In this document: one piece after another, positions 1 to 7,042 of the stretch | Layout of the letters: each line of letters opens with the position of its first letter | Position numbering within the stretch: position 1 is the stretch's first letter | Origin: Candidatus Sabulitectum sp. | Lineage (GTDB): Bacteria; Fermentibacterota; Fermentibacteria; Fermentibacterales; JCC-6 | NCBI GenBank assembly: GCA_029934845.1 | Contig: JAOZLN010000034.1 | Span: 1-13,438 of the forward strand | DNA: 13,438 bases | Direction: 5' to 3' | Notes under the pieces: model-generated | The model's database searches: none | What the model saw: only the letters and a program-made list of their open reading frames with translations | Told to the model about the DNA's origin: nothing | Program-made: the position numbers and the translations under genes

Positions 1-762
1 AACAGAAAGAGAAGCGGTGAGATCCTGAAAAGAAATATCTCTTTCGTAACCTACAATATTTATGCCGGTAAGATGTTCACCCCTGGCTCTGATGTTCCTT
101 ATTCTGTAAAAAGGAGCACCACCTCTGGTTCTGACTTTCTCTACAAGATCGTGATTAGTTTTTACGATCCAGGCAAGATCAGATATTTTTCGGGCAAGCA
201 GATACTGATCAGATCTTGAACTGATAAAAAGAACAAGCTGCCCTTTCTTTCCAAGAATTCCTTCTGGAATATCTCCATGGTAAATTCGACCTAGCTCCTC
301 CAGCATTCCCTGGTAGCACTCTACTCTGTCTGCAGATCTGTCAAGCAGAGAAATAACACCCTCCCGGCCCACTGCCAGTCTCTGCAACAACTCGCTAAGC
401 TTATGGGCGTCTTCTCTGAATTTTCTGCCCCGCTCCTCTGAATCATTGATAATGATCCCGGTAATAATGATGCCCCTGCGAATTCCTTTTCTTTCAACGG
501 TAAAACCCTCAAGAAGATCAAGATTCCACCCCTCATGGTGCAGTTCACCTATGACAATTGAGCCCAGACCTGCCCAGTCAACGGCACTGACACCCAGCAA
601 AGCAAGACCATCACGAACATCAACTGTAATGGAAACATTCTTCCTGGAATTGAATAGAGCAGAATAGATCTGTTGCCTGCGGTGACCAGGAATGACCATC
701 ACAGGGCAGGTTTCGCCGAAACGACTTGTTTGATCCTTATCTTCTTGTTCTTTTCTAACCAT
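1..762 (-). CDS. Hypothetical protein with N-terminal ACT-like domain, partial (3' end missing)
   Basis: An open frame of 254 codons starts with ATG at 762–760 and runs off the left edge without a stop. The first in-frame stop upstream of this ATG lies near 810, and no other ATG is seen in between. The Shine-Dalgarno is weak. Residues about 44–110 alternate short strands and helices like an ACT ligand-binding domain, with a conserved-looking turn at VDVRDGLALLGV. Residues about 170–250 are mixed alpha/beta, with a basic stretch ending GEHLTGINIVGYERD. ACT domains often bind amino acids and regulate enzymes, so this could be the regulatory front of a larger enzyme such as an amino-acid dehydrogenase or nucleotidyltransferase. 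That is a guess, because no catalytic motif falls inside the window. The gene diverges from the tRNA-Val gene. Confidence 0.7.
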   Translation of the reverse strand, partial: MVRKEQEDKDQTSRFGETCPVMVIPGHRRQQIYSALFNSRKNVSITVDVRDGLALLGVSAVDWAGLGSIVIGELHHEGWNLDLLEGFTVERKGIRRGIIITGIIINDSEERGRKFREDAHKLSELLQRLAVGREGVISLLDRSADRVECYQGMLEELGRIYHGDIPEGILGKKGQLVLFISSRSDQYLLARKISDLAWIVKTNHDLVEKVRTRGGAPFYRIRNIRARGEHLTGINIVGYERDISFQDLTASLSV

Positions 763-800
763 GAGGTAATTATGAAAAAGAACTGATGCATTGACCAGTA

Positions 801-829
801 TTGACAGATAAGAGCATAGTTGTTATTTA
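801..829 (+). promoter_or_regulatory. Sigma70-like promoter of tRNA-Val
   Basis: A perfect -35 hexamer TTGACA (801–806) is followed after 17 bp by a -10-like TATTTA (824–829). A transcript would start near 836, about seven bases before the mature tRNA 5' end at 843. Spacing and position suit a stable-RNA promoter. The match is by eye only. Confidence 0.6.
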
Positions 830-842
830 TCAGCCACACTGA

Positions 843-919
843 GGGCGAGTAACTCAGTTGGCTAGAGTGCCTGCCTTACAAGCAGGACGTCGGGGGTTCA
901 AGTCCCTCCTCGCCCACCA
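843..919 (+). tRNA. tRNA-Val (anticodon UAC)
   Basis: The full cloverleaf is visible. The acceptor stem GGGCGAG (843–849) pairs with CTCGCCC (909–915). The anticodon stem CCTGC/GCAGG closes a seven-base loop CTTACAA with anticodon TAC, which reads GUA valine codons. The T arm GGGGG/CCCTC carries the loop TTCAAGT. The discriminator base is A, and the terminal CCA is encoded at 917–919. The gene stands alone, with its own promoter upstream and an intrinsic terminator directly downstream. Confidence 0.97.
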
Positions 920-920
920 G

Positions 921-957
921 AAAGCCGGAAGACAATGTCTTTCGGCTTTTACTTTGC
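921..957 (+). terminator. Rho-independent terminator of tRNA-Val
   Basis: A 13-bp stem (921–933 with 937–949) has a 3-nt AAT loop and one G·T pair, and is followed by TTTTACTTT. It begins two bases after the tRNA CCA. On the opposite strand the G·T becomes an A·C mismatch and the T-run is only three long, so it should work mainly for the tRNA. The stop codon of the minus-strand lipoprotein gene (949–951) overlaps the end of the stem and its T-tail. Confidence 0.85.
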
Positions 958-1695
958 CATTCTAAAACCTGTATACCAGGCAATATCCCCATGGCCGATC
1001 AGCCTTTTGAAACCCAGTGTCATTGCATGTTCAACCTGAGCCCAGCTGCCACCCATGATGTGTATCGAACTGTCAGAAGTACAGAAAACCATTTCAGCAG
1101 CATTCCCTGCCATATCAGCCAGCCCGCCGTTTGAAAGAGGGTATGACCCGCAGGGAGCTGTGTACAGAAAACCATCGACATCCCGCTGTTCCCAATCATC
1201 AAGAGCCATATAGTTTGCCGGAATACCGGGAACCTCTTCCGGCGACAGCCCTCCCCATGGATACTGCCCGGCAATACTTCCGGTCAGTTCAAGAGAGGCA
1301 GCGTACTCCCACTCATCTCTGGTGGGAAGCCTTGCTCCAATAAACGATGCTGCAGATTCTGCTTTTCCTGCACTGATATTCACAACTGGATAGTCGGGAA
1401 ATTCGTAAAAATAGCTATCCATCCCCGGGAAACCCGGGTCAGCAGGACGAGGAAGCCCGGACTGGTCTGCAAGATACCTGTAAAGTCTGTTGCTGACCTC
1501 AGTCTTCTGCAACTGGAAGGATTGTACTTCAACCGTTTCGCCTCTTGAGTTTACAAAAGAACCACCGGGTATATTTACAAATACTGTATCCTCTATCTGA
1601 ATGGGCATTGCAGCGGGAACCGTTACGGGCTCATCACTGCAGGCTATAACCACAAGAAAAGGCAGAGCCATGGCAAACTTAAGGTAACCATTCAT
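949..1695 (-). CDS. Formylglycine-generating-enzyme-like (SUMF1/FGE fold) lipoprotein, probably non-catalytic
   Basis: This is a 248-residue protein. The N-terminus has a hydrophobic signal ending in a lipobox VVIAC, so Cys19 is the likely lipidated residue. The rest is an FGE-sulfatase (SUMF1-type) domain: NIPGGSF at 41–47, QLQKTEVSN near 61–69, RLPTRDEWEYAA at 122–133, YPWG at 145–148, DMAGNAAEMV at 194–203, GGSWA at 215–219, and the terminal TGFRMAK. True FGEs use a C-terminal cysteine pair, and these are absent here; the region between GGSWA and TGFRMAK has no cysteine. It is therefore probably a structural or binding version of the fold, as is common in lipoproteins carrying this domain. 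Its ATG directly follows the stop of the upstream membrane-protein gene (TAAATG), so translation is probably coupled. It is the last gene of the long minus-strand operon. Confidence 0.85.
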   Translation of the reverse strand: MNGYLKFAMALPFLVVIACSDEPVTVPAAMPIQIEDTVFVNIPGGSFVNSRGETVEVQSFQLQKTEVSNRLYRYLADQSGLPRPADPGFPGMDSYFYEFPDYPVVNISAGKAESAASFIGARLPTRDEWEYAASLELTGSIAGQYPWGGLSPEEVPGIPANYMALDDWEQRDVDGFLYTAPCGSYPLSNGGLADMAGNAAEMVFCTSDSSIHIMGGSWAQVEHAMTLGFKRLIGHGDIAWYTGFRMAK

Positions 1696-1926
1696 TTACT
1701 GCTTTTCCTTCTTGTCTCCCGGTTTCAGAATGATAGCAACAGGTATAACAACACAGTATCCAAGAATAAGCATTATCGGAGAAATGGAAATGTGTCCTGC
1801 TCTCAAAAGAAACCATCCTGCCGTTATGATAATCAGGCCAACTGCAAAAAGAATGTAGTTGATGTTGCCGAAGGGCACGGTATCCTGCTTCTGCCTGCTG
1901 GACACAGACTTCTTTTCTTTAGCCAT
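1696..1926 (-). CDS. Small two-helix membrane protein (DUF3098-like)
   Basis: The 76-residue product has a charged N-terminus of about 17 residues, then PFGNINYILF leading into a first membrane helix (about 23–41). A short turn follows, then a second helix (about 49–67) containing SPIMLILGY and PVAIIL, and a lysine-rich tail. The layout and the FGxxNY…SPI…LGY…IP pattern resemble the DUF3098 family of small membrane proteins, whose function is not known. An AAGGA ribosome-binding site sits a few bases before the ATG. The gene lies 51 nt after folC and abuts the lipoprotein gene. The family assignment is from memory of the pattern; that it is a real membrane protein is more certain. Confidence 0.75.
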   Translation of the reverse strand: MAKEKKSVSSRQKQDTVPFGNINYILFAVGLIIITAGWFLLRAGHISISPIMLILGYCVVIPVAIILKPGDKKEKQ

Positions 1927-1977
1927 TTTATTCCTTTCAAATTATAAGAATTGAGTTATTTCAATGTCGTAGACCTT

Positions 1978-3210
1978 CTAATCTAAACCATCTTCTCTGG
2001 AATTGGGGAGTGCATCAACCCATCTGCGGGAAACAGATTGATTTATTGCCTCCCCCACCACGAAGAAAGAACCTGTAACAACAATTGCAGAACCATTTGC
2101 TATCTCCCGGCATCTGCCCACGGCATCCACAATTTTTTCCTGGATCTCTACCTGGAAACCCTCCTGTTTCATGTATTCTGCAAGCTCAGCTGCCTCCAGT
2201 CTTCTTTCGCTGTCTGGAGTGGTAACAACAACATGACCTGCAACCCCTTTAAGCAGTTCGACCATCTGCTTCCATGGTTTGTCACTAAGAAATCCCACAA
2301 CCATGGGAACGAATGTTCTCCACGGTTTAATATGCTCAACAAGAGCTTGCATCGATTGAGGGTTATGTGCCACATCGAAGAGAACAGAAGGGTTGCCTTT
2401 TCTGTGATCAAGCCTTCCGGGCCACCTTAGCGAAACGCATGTTCTGTTGTAAGCATCCTTAACCTGTTGTTCTGACCTGCCAAAAAGTTCAAGTGCAGCA
2501 GTGTAAGCAAGAGAACTGTTCTGTAGTTGATGTACACCGGGCAGGGGGCTCCTGTTAACTGAAACCGGAAGAATACGCTTGAGATTCCCCATGGCAACTG
2601 CACTCCTGACTACCTTTTCCACACCATCAGTCTGCGCAGCAGCAATCAGTACAGTTCCGGCAGCGGCAATAGCAACCTTCTCGGCAGCTATCTTTTCTCT
2701 TGTATCACCAAGAATTCTGCTGTGTTCCACTCTGACACCGGTAAAAACAGTTCCAACTCCGTTGTATGTTCTTGTTGCGTCAAGCCTTCCGCCAAGCCCT
2801 GCCTCTGCAGCAAGCCATTCCACACCCATTGATGCAAAATACCAGGCAGCCATAGCTGTTGTGATCTCGAAGAATGTGGCTGATAGCTTTCGGATGGTGT
2901 GTCTGTGGTTAGTAATAAACTCTGCTACAGCATCTTCAGAGATCCACTGGTCGTTTACTGCAATTCTTTCCCTGTAATCAAGAAGATGCGGTGATGTTCC
3001 CCGCCCCCAGGAAAAACCCAGGTTTCCCGCAATACCGGAAAGTATCGCAGCTGTACTTCCCTTTCCATTTGTTCCAACTATATGAATTGTTTTGAATTTC
3101 TTTTCAGGATGGTCAAGGGCTTCCATAAGCGACAACATCCTGTCAAGACCGTACTTCATCCCCATTCGCCGCCTGCTGAACAGCCACTTCTCCGCCTCTT
3201 TGTAGTTCAC
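1978..3210 (-). CDS. folC: Folylpolyglutamate synthase / dihydrofolate synthase
   Basis: FolC is a cytoplasmic Mur-ligase-family enzyme that adds glutamate to folates, and in bifunctional forms to dihydropteroate, using ATP. The 410 residues match the usual length. Visible motifs are the P-loop GTNGKGST (46–53), SPHLLDYRERI (73–83), the EAGLGGRLDATR block (136–147), the WPGRL turn (263–267), and FDVAHNP (278–284) of the C-terminal ligase domain. The block usually read as IGxDHxxxLG is VRVEHSRILG here, a mild deviation. The start is GTG at 3210–3208, overlapping the stop of the upstream rimI–PNP gene by 4 nt (GTGA), so coupling is likely. Whether it is mono- or bifunctional cannot be told from the sequence. 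Confidence 0.93.
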   Translation of the reverse strand: MNYKEAEKWLFSRRRMGMKYGLDRMLSLMEALDHPEKKFKTIHIVGTNGKGSTAAILSGIAGNLGFSWGRGTSPHLLDYRERIAVNDQWISEDAVAEFITNHRHTIRKLSATFFEITTAMAAWYFASMGVEWLAAEAGLGGRLDATRTYNGVGTVFTGVRVEHSRILGDTREKIAAEKVAIAAAGTVLIAAAQTDGVEKVVRSAVAMGNLKRILPVSVNRSPLPGVHQLQNSSLAYTAALELFGRSEQQVKDAYNRTCVSLRWPGRLDHRKGNPSVLFDVAHNPQSMQALVEHIKPWRTFVPMVVGFLSDKPWKQMVELLKGVAGHVVVTTPDSERRLEAAELAEYMKQEGFQVEIQEKIVDAVGRCREIANGSAIVVTGSFFVVGEAINQSVSRRWVDALPNSREDGLD

Positions 3211-4424
3211 TGTGACAACCGTTCAAGAAGTCGAACAATGGATTTTTCCTGCTTTCTCCGAACCGTATCCTGAGCGGAAAGAACCTCATCATGACACACA
3301 GAATCTCCACTTTCCACTGCGTTGGTTATCAGTGCCATTGCAAGAACCCTGCACCCCATAGACCGAAGCGCCAGAGCCTCCTGCGCAGTTGACATTGACA
3401 CCGCTGATGCCCCGCTTCTGCGAATAAGAGCAACCTCGGCAGCAGTCTCGTAAGCCGGGCCGGACACACAGGCGAAAACACCCTTATGGTAACTATCGAT
3501 ACACTGTCCGGCGATTTTCTGCAACGAAGGCGAATAAACATTGCTGCCAGTGAAGTGTTCCGGAGAATCGGGAATACAACCTGAGAAATTTATATGGTCG
3601 GTAAAGATCATTGCATCACCCACCTTGTAAGCAGGATCAACCGCTCCGGCAGAGCTGGTAAGAACCCATGTTCCAACCCCAATAGCAGCCAGAGCAGCAG
3701 GCAGCAGGGTTACCTCCCTGCCGGAATAGCCCTGATAATGGTGTCTTCTACCCATGACAAAGATAATTCTTCCGTCGGCGCTGGTTCGCACCATGTGCTT
3801 GTGTCCCTGAACTGCCTCACCCTCCATTGCTGGAATATCAGAGAAAGGTATAGTCTGCCCTTTGCCGAAAGGCTCGGCTGCCCAGCCCAGCCCGGAACCA
3901 AGGATCACGCCTATGCTGGGAACAGTTTTAAGACGGTTGTGAAGATAAAGAGATGTATTCAGGGTGTGCGGAAGTGATTCAAGCGATCTTTCAAGGAATA
4001 CACCAGCGGCTCCCTCACCGTAGAAATCAGGCAGAAAATTAACAACTTTAAAGTTAAGGCTTTTATAAAACTCGCGGGCAGCTGCATTTGTTTCCCTCAC
4101 CTCAAGAACAACCTTCTCTGCTTCCATGTGCCGTCCCCAGTAAACAGCAGAATCCAGAAGCTCTCCTGCTATACCAAGACGCCTGTATTCCGGATGAACA
4201 CAGAGGCTGATAATATGCAAAGTCCCGGGTTCGGAAAATGTAGCAGAGATGTAGCCAACAGCAATATTTTCTGTAAAACAACCAATTGTGTAAAGAAACG
4301 GATCTCTTTCTATAAGAGCCCTAATCTCTGCCATATCCCAGGGCTGGGGGAAACATAGCTTTTCCAGTTCAAACAGCTGATCAGCATGATTGTGATCGGG
4401 GCGATAGTATTCAAAAGTTTTCAT
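3207..4424 (-). CDS. Fusion protein: RimI-type GNAT acetyltransferase + purine nucleoside phosphorylase
   Basis: One uninterrupted 405-codon frame carries two enzymes. Residues 1–146 are a RimI-like N-acetyltransferase: CFPQPW at 24–29, the acetyl-CoA loop RRLGIAGELL at 81–90, and NAAAREFYKSLNFK at 113–126. RimI acetylates the N-terminus of ribosomal protein S18. Residues 150–405 are a PNP/MTAP-family phosphorylase, which splits purine nucleosides with phosphate: GSGLG at 176–180, GRRHHYQGY at 225–233, SSAG at 257–260, FTDHINFSG near 274–282, SGPAYET at 321–327, MSTAQE at 344–349 and ITN at 366–368. The usual MSTVPE is changed to MSTAQE, but the purine-contacting Glu and Asn remain. Position 364 is Ala where human PNP has the phosphate-contacting Ser220, by my alignment. 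The ATG overlaps the tsaB stop (ATGA), and the gene occupies the normal rimI place after tsaE–tsaB. The linker between domains is only a few residues. Confidence 0.9.
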   Translation of the reverse strand: MKTFEYYRPDHNHADQLFELEKLCFPQPWDMAEIRALIERDPFLYTIGCFTENIAVGYISATFSEPGTLHIISLCVHPEYRRLGIAGELLDSAVYWGRHMEAEKVVLEVRETNAAAREFYKSLNFKVVNFLPDFYGEGAAGVFLERSLESLPHTLNTSLYLHNRLKTVPSIGVILGSGLGWAAEPFGKGQTIPFSDIPAMEGEAVQGHKHMVRTSADGRIIFVMGRRHHYQGYSGREVTLLPAALAAIGVGTWVLTSSAGAVDPAYKVGDAMIFTDHINFSGCIPDSPEHFTGSNVYSPSLQKIAGQCIDSYHKGVFACVSGPAYETAAEVALIRRSGASAVSMSTAQEALALRSMGCRVLAMALITNAVESGDSVCHDEVLSAQDTVRRKQEKSIVRLLERLSQ

Positions 4425-5077
4425 TCCGGGGAGATCCTCTGGTTAAACTTTCGCAGATACAATGGTTCTATATCTCTGTCAAAACCATCTCTCTCTGCAA
4501 GAACACGGGCACAGTAGGCGACAAATGAAGACCTTGGCAGATCCATAAGCGGATGTACCCACCTGAGACCAGAAGAAGATATCTCGCTTCTTCCGGAACC
4601 TGCTGCTGAAAAAACTCTGTCTGACAAAAGTTCCTCAAGAACCTGCGACGAATAAAGAGATTGTGGTATTATCTCTTGCGACAATGGATCGGGGGAACGG
4701 AAAGCACCTGCAAAAACCTCACCGTTCCTTGCTCTGACAGATGCAAAAACAGAACCTTCAGGAAGAGCTGCTGCAATAACCCTGAGGGTTGATACCCCTT
4801 TAACCGGAACTTCCCAGCCTGACGAAAGACCAAGAGCAGTGGAAAGCCCAATGCGAAGCCCTGTGTATGAACCAGGTCCCAGCGACACACCTATTCCAGA
4901 CAAATCACAGCCGGATATACCTGAATTCTTTAAAGCTTTGTTTACTGCAGGAAGTACCTTCTCTGAGTGAAACCCGGTTACCGGCAGTATTGACTCAGTA
5001 AGAAGTATACCATCTTTCAGCAGCGCAACGCTGCCAACAGACGAAGTAGTATCAATACCCAGCCAGATTCCACTCAA
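4421..5077 (-). CDS. tsaB: tRNA threonylcarbamoyladenosine biosynthesis protein TsaB
   Basis: TsaB is the non-catalytic ASKHA-fold partner of TsaD in making the t6A modification at position 37 of ANN-decoding tRNAs, and it also binds TsaE. The 218 residues match the family length. Typical features are LGIDTTSSVGSVAL at the N-terminus, a GFHSEKVLPAV segment, the diagnostic SLGPGSYTGLRIGLSTALGL block (residues about 65–84), and a PLYLRKFNQ ending. The start is a TTG at 5077–5075, supported by AGGAGA seven bases upstream. It overlaps tsaE by 26 nt. The 3' end overlaps the rimI–PNP start by 4 nt. Confidence 0.95.
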   Translation of the reverse strand: MSGIWLGIDTTSSVGSVALLKDGILLTESILPVTGFHSEKVLPAVNKALKNSGISGCDLSGIGVSLGPGSYTGLRIGLSTALGLSSGWEVPVKGVSTLRVIAAALPEGSVFASVRARNGEVFAGAFRSPDPLSQEIIPQSLYSSQVLEELLSDRVFSAAGSGRSEISSSGLRWVHPLMDLPRSSFVAYCARVLAERDGFDRDIEPLYLRKFNQRISPE

Positions 5078-5489
5078 TTTGCACTCTCCTGCTGTTTGGT
5101 GAACTTCCGTTGGAGATAGAGACAGTACAACCCCTTCTCTCCGTAATATCTTCTATTCGCTCAGGCCATTCCACCAGCACCACAGCACTGGATTCCAGAA
5201 TATCTTCAAATCCAAGCATCAGCATTTCTTCTCTTGAGCCTTGAAGCCTGTAAAGATCCATGTGGTGAACCTCCAGTCCAGACTCTACAATACTATACAC
5301 AGAATCCATAATAAAGGTCGGACTGGGAATGGCACCTGTTACTCCAAGAGAGCGGATGAATGACCTGGCAAAGGTTGATTTTCCCGCGCCCAGCGGACCT
5401 GAAAGAAAGAACCGGTCACCAGGTTTTACATCAGCAGCAAGTTTCCTGGCCAGCTCCTGAAGCCCTGCAACATCCAGTTCTTCCATCAT
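5052..5489 (-). CDS. tsaE: tRNA threonylcarbamoyladenosine biosynthesis ATPase TsaE
   Basis: TsaE is the small P-loop ATPase that associates with the TsaB–TsaD complex in t6A synthesis. The 145-residue product has the Walker A motif SGPLGAGKST, the SPTFIMDSVY segment that follows it in this family, HHMDLYRL (the conserved HxDxYR), and VLVEWPERI (the Walker-B-like EWxE). ATG 5489–5487 overlaps the porX stop by 4 nt. A second ATG follows directly and could be the real start, because the AGAGG Shine-Dalgarno-like bases touch the first one. tsaB begins inside its last codons. Confidence 0.95.
   Translation of the reverse strand: MMEELDVAGLQELARKLAADVKPGDRFFLSGPLGAGKSTFARSFIRSLGVTGAIPSPTFIMDSVYSIVESGLEVHHMDLYRLQGSREEMLMLGFEDILESSAVVLVEWPERIEDITERRGCTVSISNGSSPNSRRVQIEWNLAGY
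5085..5090 (-). promoter_or_regulatory. Ribosome-binding site supporting the TTG start of tsaB
   Basis: AGGAGA on the minus strand lies seven bases before the TTG at 5077. It is inside the end of tsaE, so tsaB translation is probably reinitiated from tsaE. Confidence 0.6.
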
Positions 5490-7042
5490 CCTCTGTACTT
5501 CTTGGGTCTAAGAACCTCACAGGGCACAAGCATTTCCTCCAGTGACACTCCACCGTGCTGAAAAGAACCCTTGAATTTGTACATATCTTCCCTGTTAAAA
5601 CCGTTCTGCATTAAAAGATAGTCTTCTCTTCCGAAGAGGTATGTCTTTCTTGGATTGTCATCCGGAAGACCCCAGTCAGCAGGATTATTTACCACAATGG
5701 AATGTTTGGGGTCTGCCGCAAGAGAATGCCCGAACCTGTACCGGACACTGTGTGACATTCCTCGGGCTCCGCGAATAGTGGTTATTCTGTTTGCCTGAGT
5801 TGAACCGTGGTCGCTGGTAACAACAATTGTAGCGCCTCGGGCACTGAGAGTTTTTATCATATCGAAAAGGAAGGAGTGTTCAAACCACCCCTGTGCCAGT
5901 TTTCTGAAAGCAGGTACATCCGGTGCAATATCTCTTATAAGATCCAATTCTGATCTTCCGTGGGTGAGATGATCAATAAAATTCACCACAATAGCCAGAA
6001 AACCATCTTTTAAGAAATGTGAAAGCCCCCGCTTCACATTCTCGCCTTCCTGACGGTTGGAGACCTTCACATAAACTGCATTCTTACCTGTTCTCCAGCC
6101 AAATCTGCCCACTGCATCATTCAGCAGCAGTTGTTCATAGGAATTAAGCCCTGGAACACCATACTCTTCAATCCAGTGAGTTCTGTAAAACCTCCAGATA
6201 TCTCTTGGCACAAGTCCACTGAAAATCGAATTTCTGCTGTAAGGAGTTGCAGAGGGAAGACCTGCAACCATAAAACCAGGCTCTCTGTGATACCAGTGTT
6301 CAATGAATTTTGCCATAAGAAGCCATTGATCATGCCGCATGCAGTCAACAACAAGAAAAACTACTTCACCGGCTCCTTTAAGAAGCTCTGGAATAACTTT
6401 CCTTTCCAGAACATTATGAGCCATAAGGGGAGCAGACTCCGGTGATGCCAGCCAGTTCGGATAGCTTTCTTCAATGAATCGCGAGAACCCCAGCTCAACC
6501 TGATCCAATCCCCCTCCCTGCAATCCGTGAAGCTTCTGATCAAGTATTCCACCAAGGCTTGTGTCCTTTTCCATCCATGAGTGATAGAGGTGGGTCCAGT
6601 CGGAAAGGCTGTTGTTCTTTCTGTGACGAATAATTTCAGTTTCTGTGATCACTTCGATGGCTGCTTTGTCCGCCTTAAGTTTTCCCGATTCAAGAAGTCT
6701 TTTTAAAACAAGAAGAATCTGGCTGGGATTAACCGGCTTCGTGAGAAAGTCTGCAATATCTCCTGCAAGAGCCTTGTCCATCAGTTCTTCTTCCTCGCTC
6801 TGGGTAACCATAACAACCGGCAGGTCCTTGTAGCTTTTTCGGATCTCGTGGACAGTTTCAAGGCCGTCCATACCCACCATCATCTGATCCATTAAAACAA
6901 GATTAACCCGTATGCTTCTTAGAATCTCAAGAGCCTCACGCCCGCTGCTGGCAGGAATGACCTCATAGTTCCTTTTTCGAAGAAAGCGGATATGAGCTTG
7001 AAGATGATCTATCTCATCATCAACCCAGAGTATGGTTATCAT
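5486..7042 (-). CDS. porX: PorX-type response regulator with PglZ phosphodiesterase domain
   Basis: The 518-residue protein starts with a CheY-like receiver domain (1–120): acidic pocket D8/D9, phospho-acceptor D52, T80 and K102. A helical linker leads to an alkaline-phosphatase-superfamily PglZ domain (about 222–510). Its metal and catalytic residues are visible: D233 in VVDCMRHD, T266 in SATPYSR, D357/H358/H361 in NFIDHLTH, D411/H412 in SDHGST, H431, and H496 in QHGGVSLEE. This layout and length are those of PorX, which in Bacteroidetes regulates type IX secretion and has been reported to hydrolyse oligonucleotides. The gene overlaps the kinase gene by 4 nt (ATGA) and has GGTGGAGA before its ATG, so the two are probably made together. 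Its target in this organism is unknown; no T9SS gene is in the window. Confidence 0.93.
   Translation of the reverse strand: MITILWVDDEIDHLQAHIRFLRKRNYEVIPASSGREALEILRSIRVNLVLMDQMMVGMDGLETVHEIRKSYKDLPVVMVTQSEEEELMDKALAGDIADFLTKPVNPSQILLVLKRLLESGKLKADKAAIEVITETEIIRHRKNNSLSDWTHLYHSWMEKDTSLGGILDQKLHGLQGGGLDQVELGFSRFIEESYPNWLASPESAPLMAHNVLERKVIPELLKGAGEVVFLVVDCMRHDQWLLMAKFIEHWYHREPGFMVAGLPSATPYSRNSIFSGLVPRDIWRFYRTHWIEEYGVPGLNSYEQLLLNDAVGRFGWRTGKNAVYVKVSNRQEGENVKRGLSHFLKDGFLAIVVNFIDHLTHGRSELDLIRDIAPDVPAFRKLAQGWFEHSFLFDMIKTLSARGATIVVTSDHGSTQANRITTIRGARGMSHSVRYRFGHSLAADPKHSIVVNNPADWGLPDDNPRKTYLFGREDYLLMQNGFNREDMYKFKGSFQHGGVSLEEMLVPCEVLRPKKYRG

Noticed and set aside
949..1695. Calling the SUMF1-like protein an active sulfatase-modifying enzyme
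   Set aside because: The catalytic C-terminal cysteine pair is absent.
1927..1977. A promoter or riboswitch in the 51-nt gap after folC
   Set aside because: It is AT-rich but too short for a riboswitch, and no convincing -35/-10 pair is seen.
2579..2977. A 132-codon plus-strand frame inside folC
   Set aside because: It is antisense to conserved FolC motifs and is low-complexity in Ala, Ser and Thr. It is a shadow frame.
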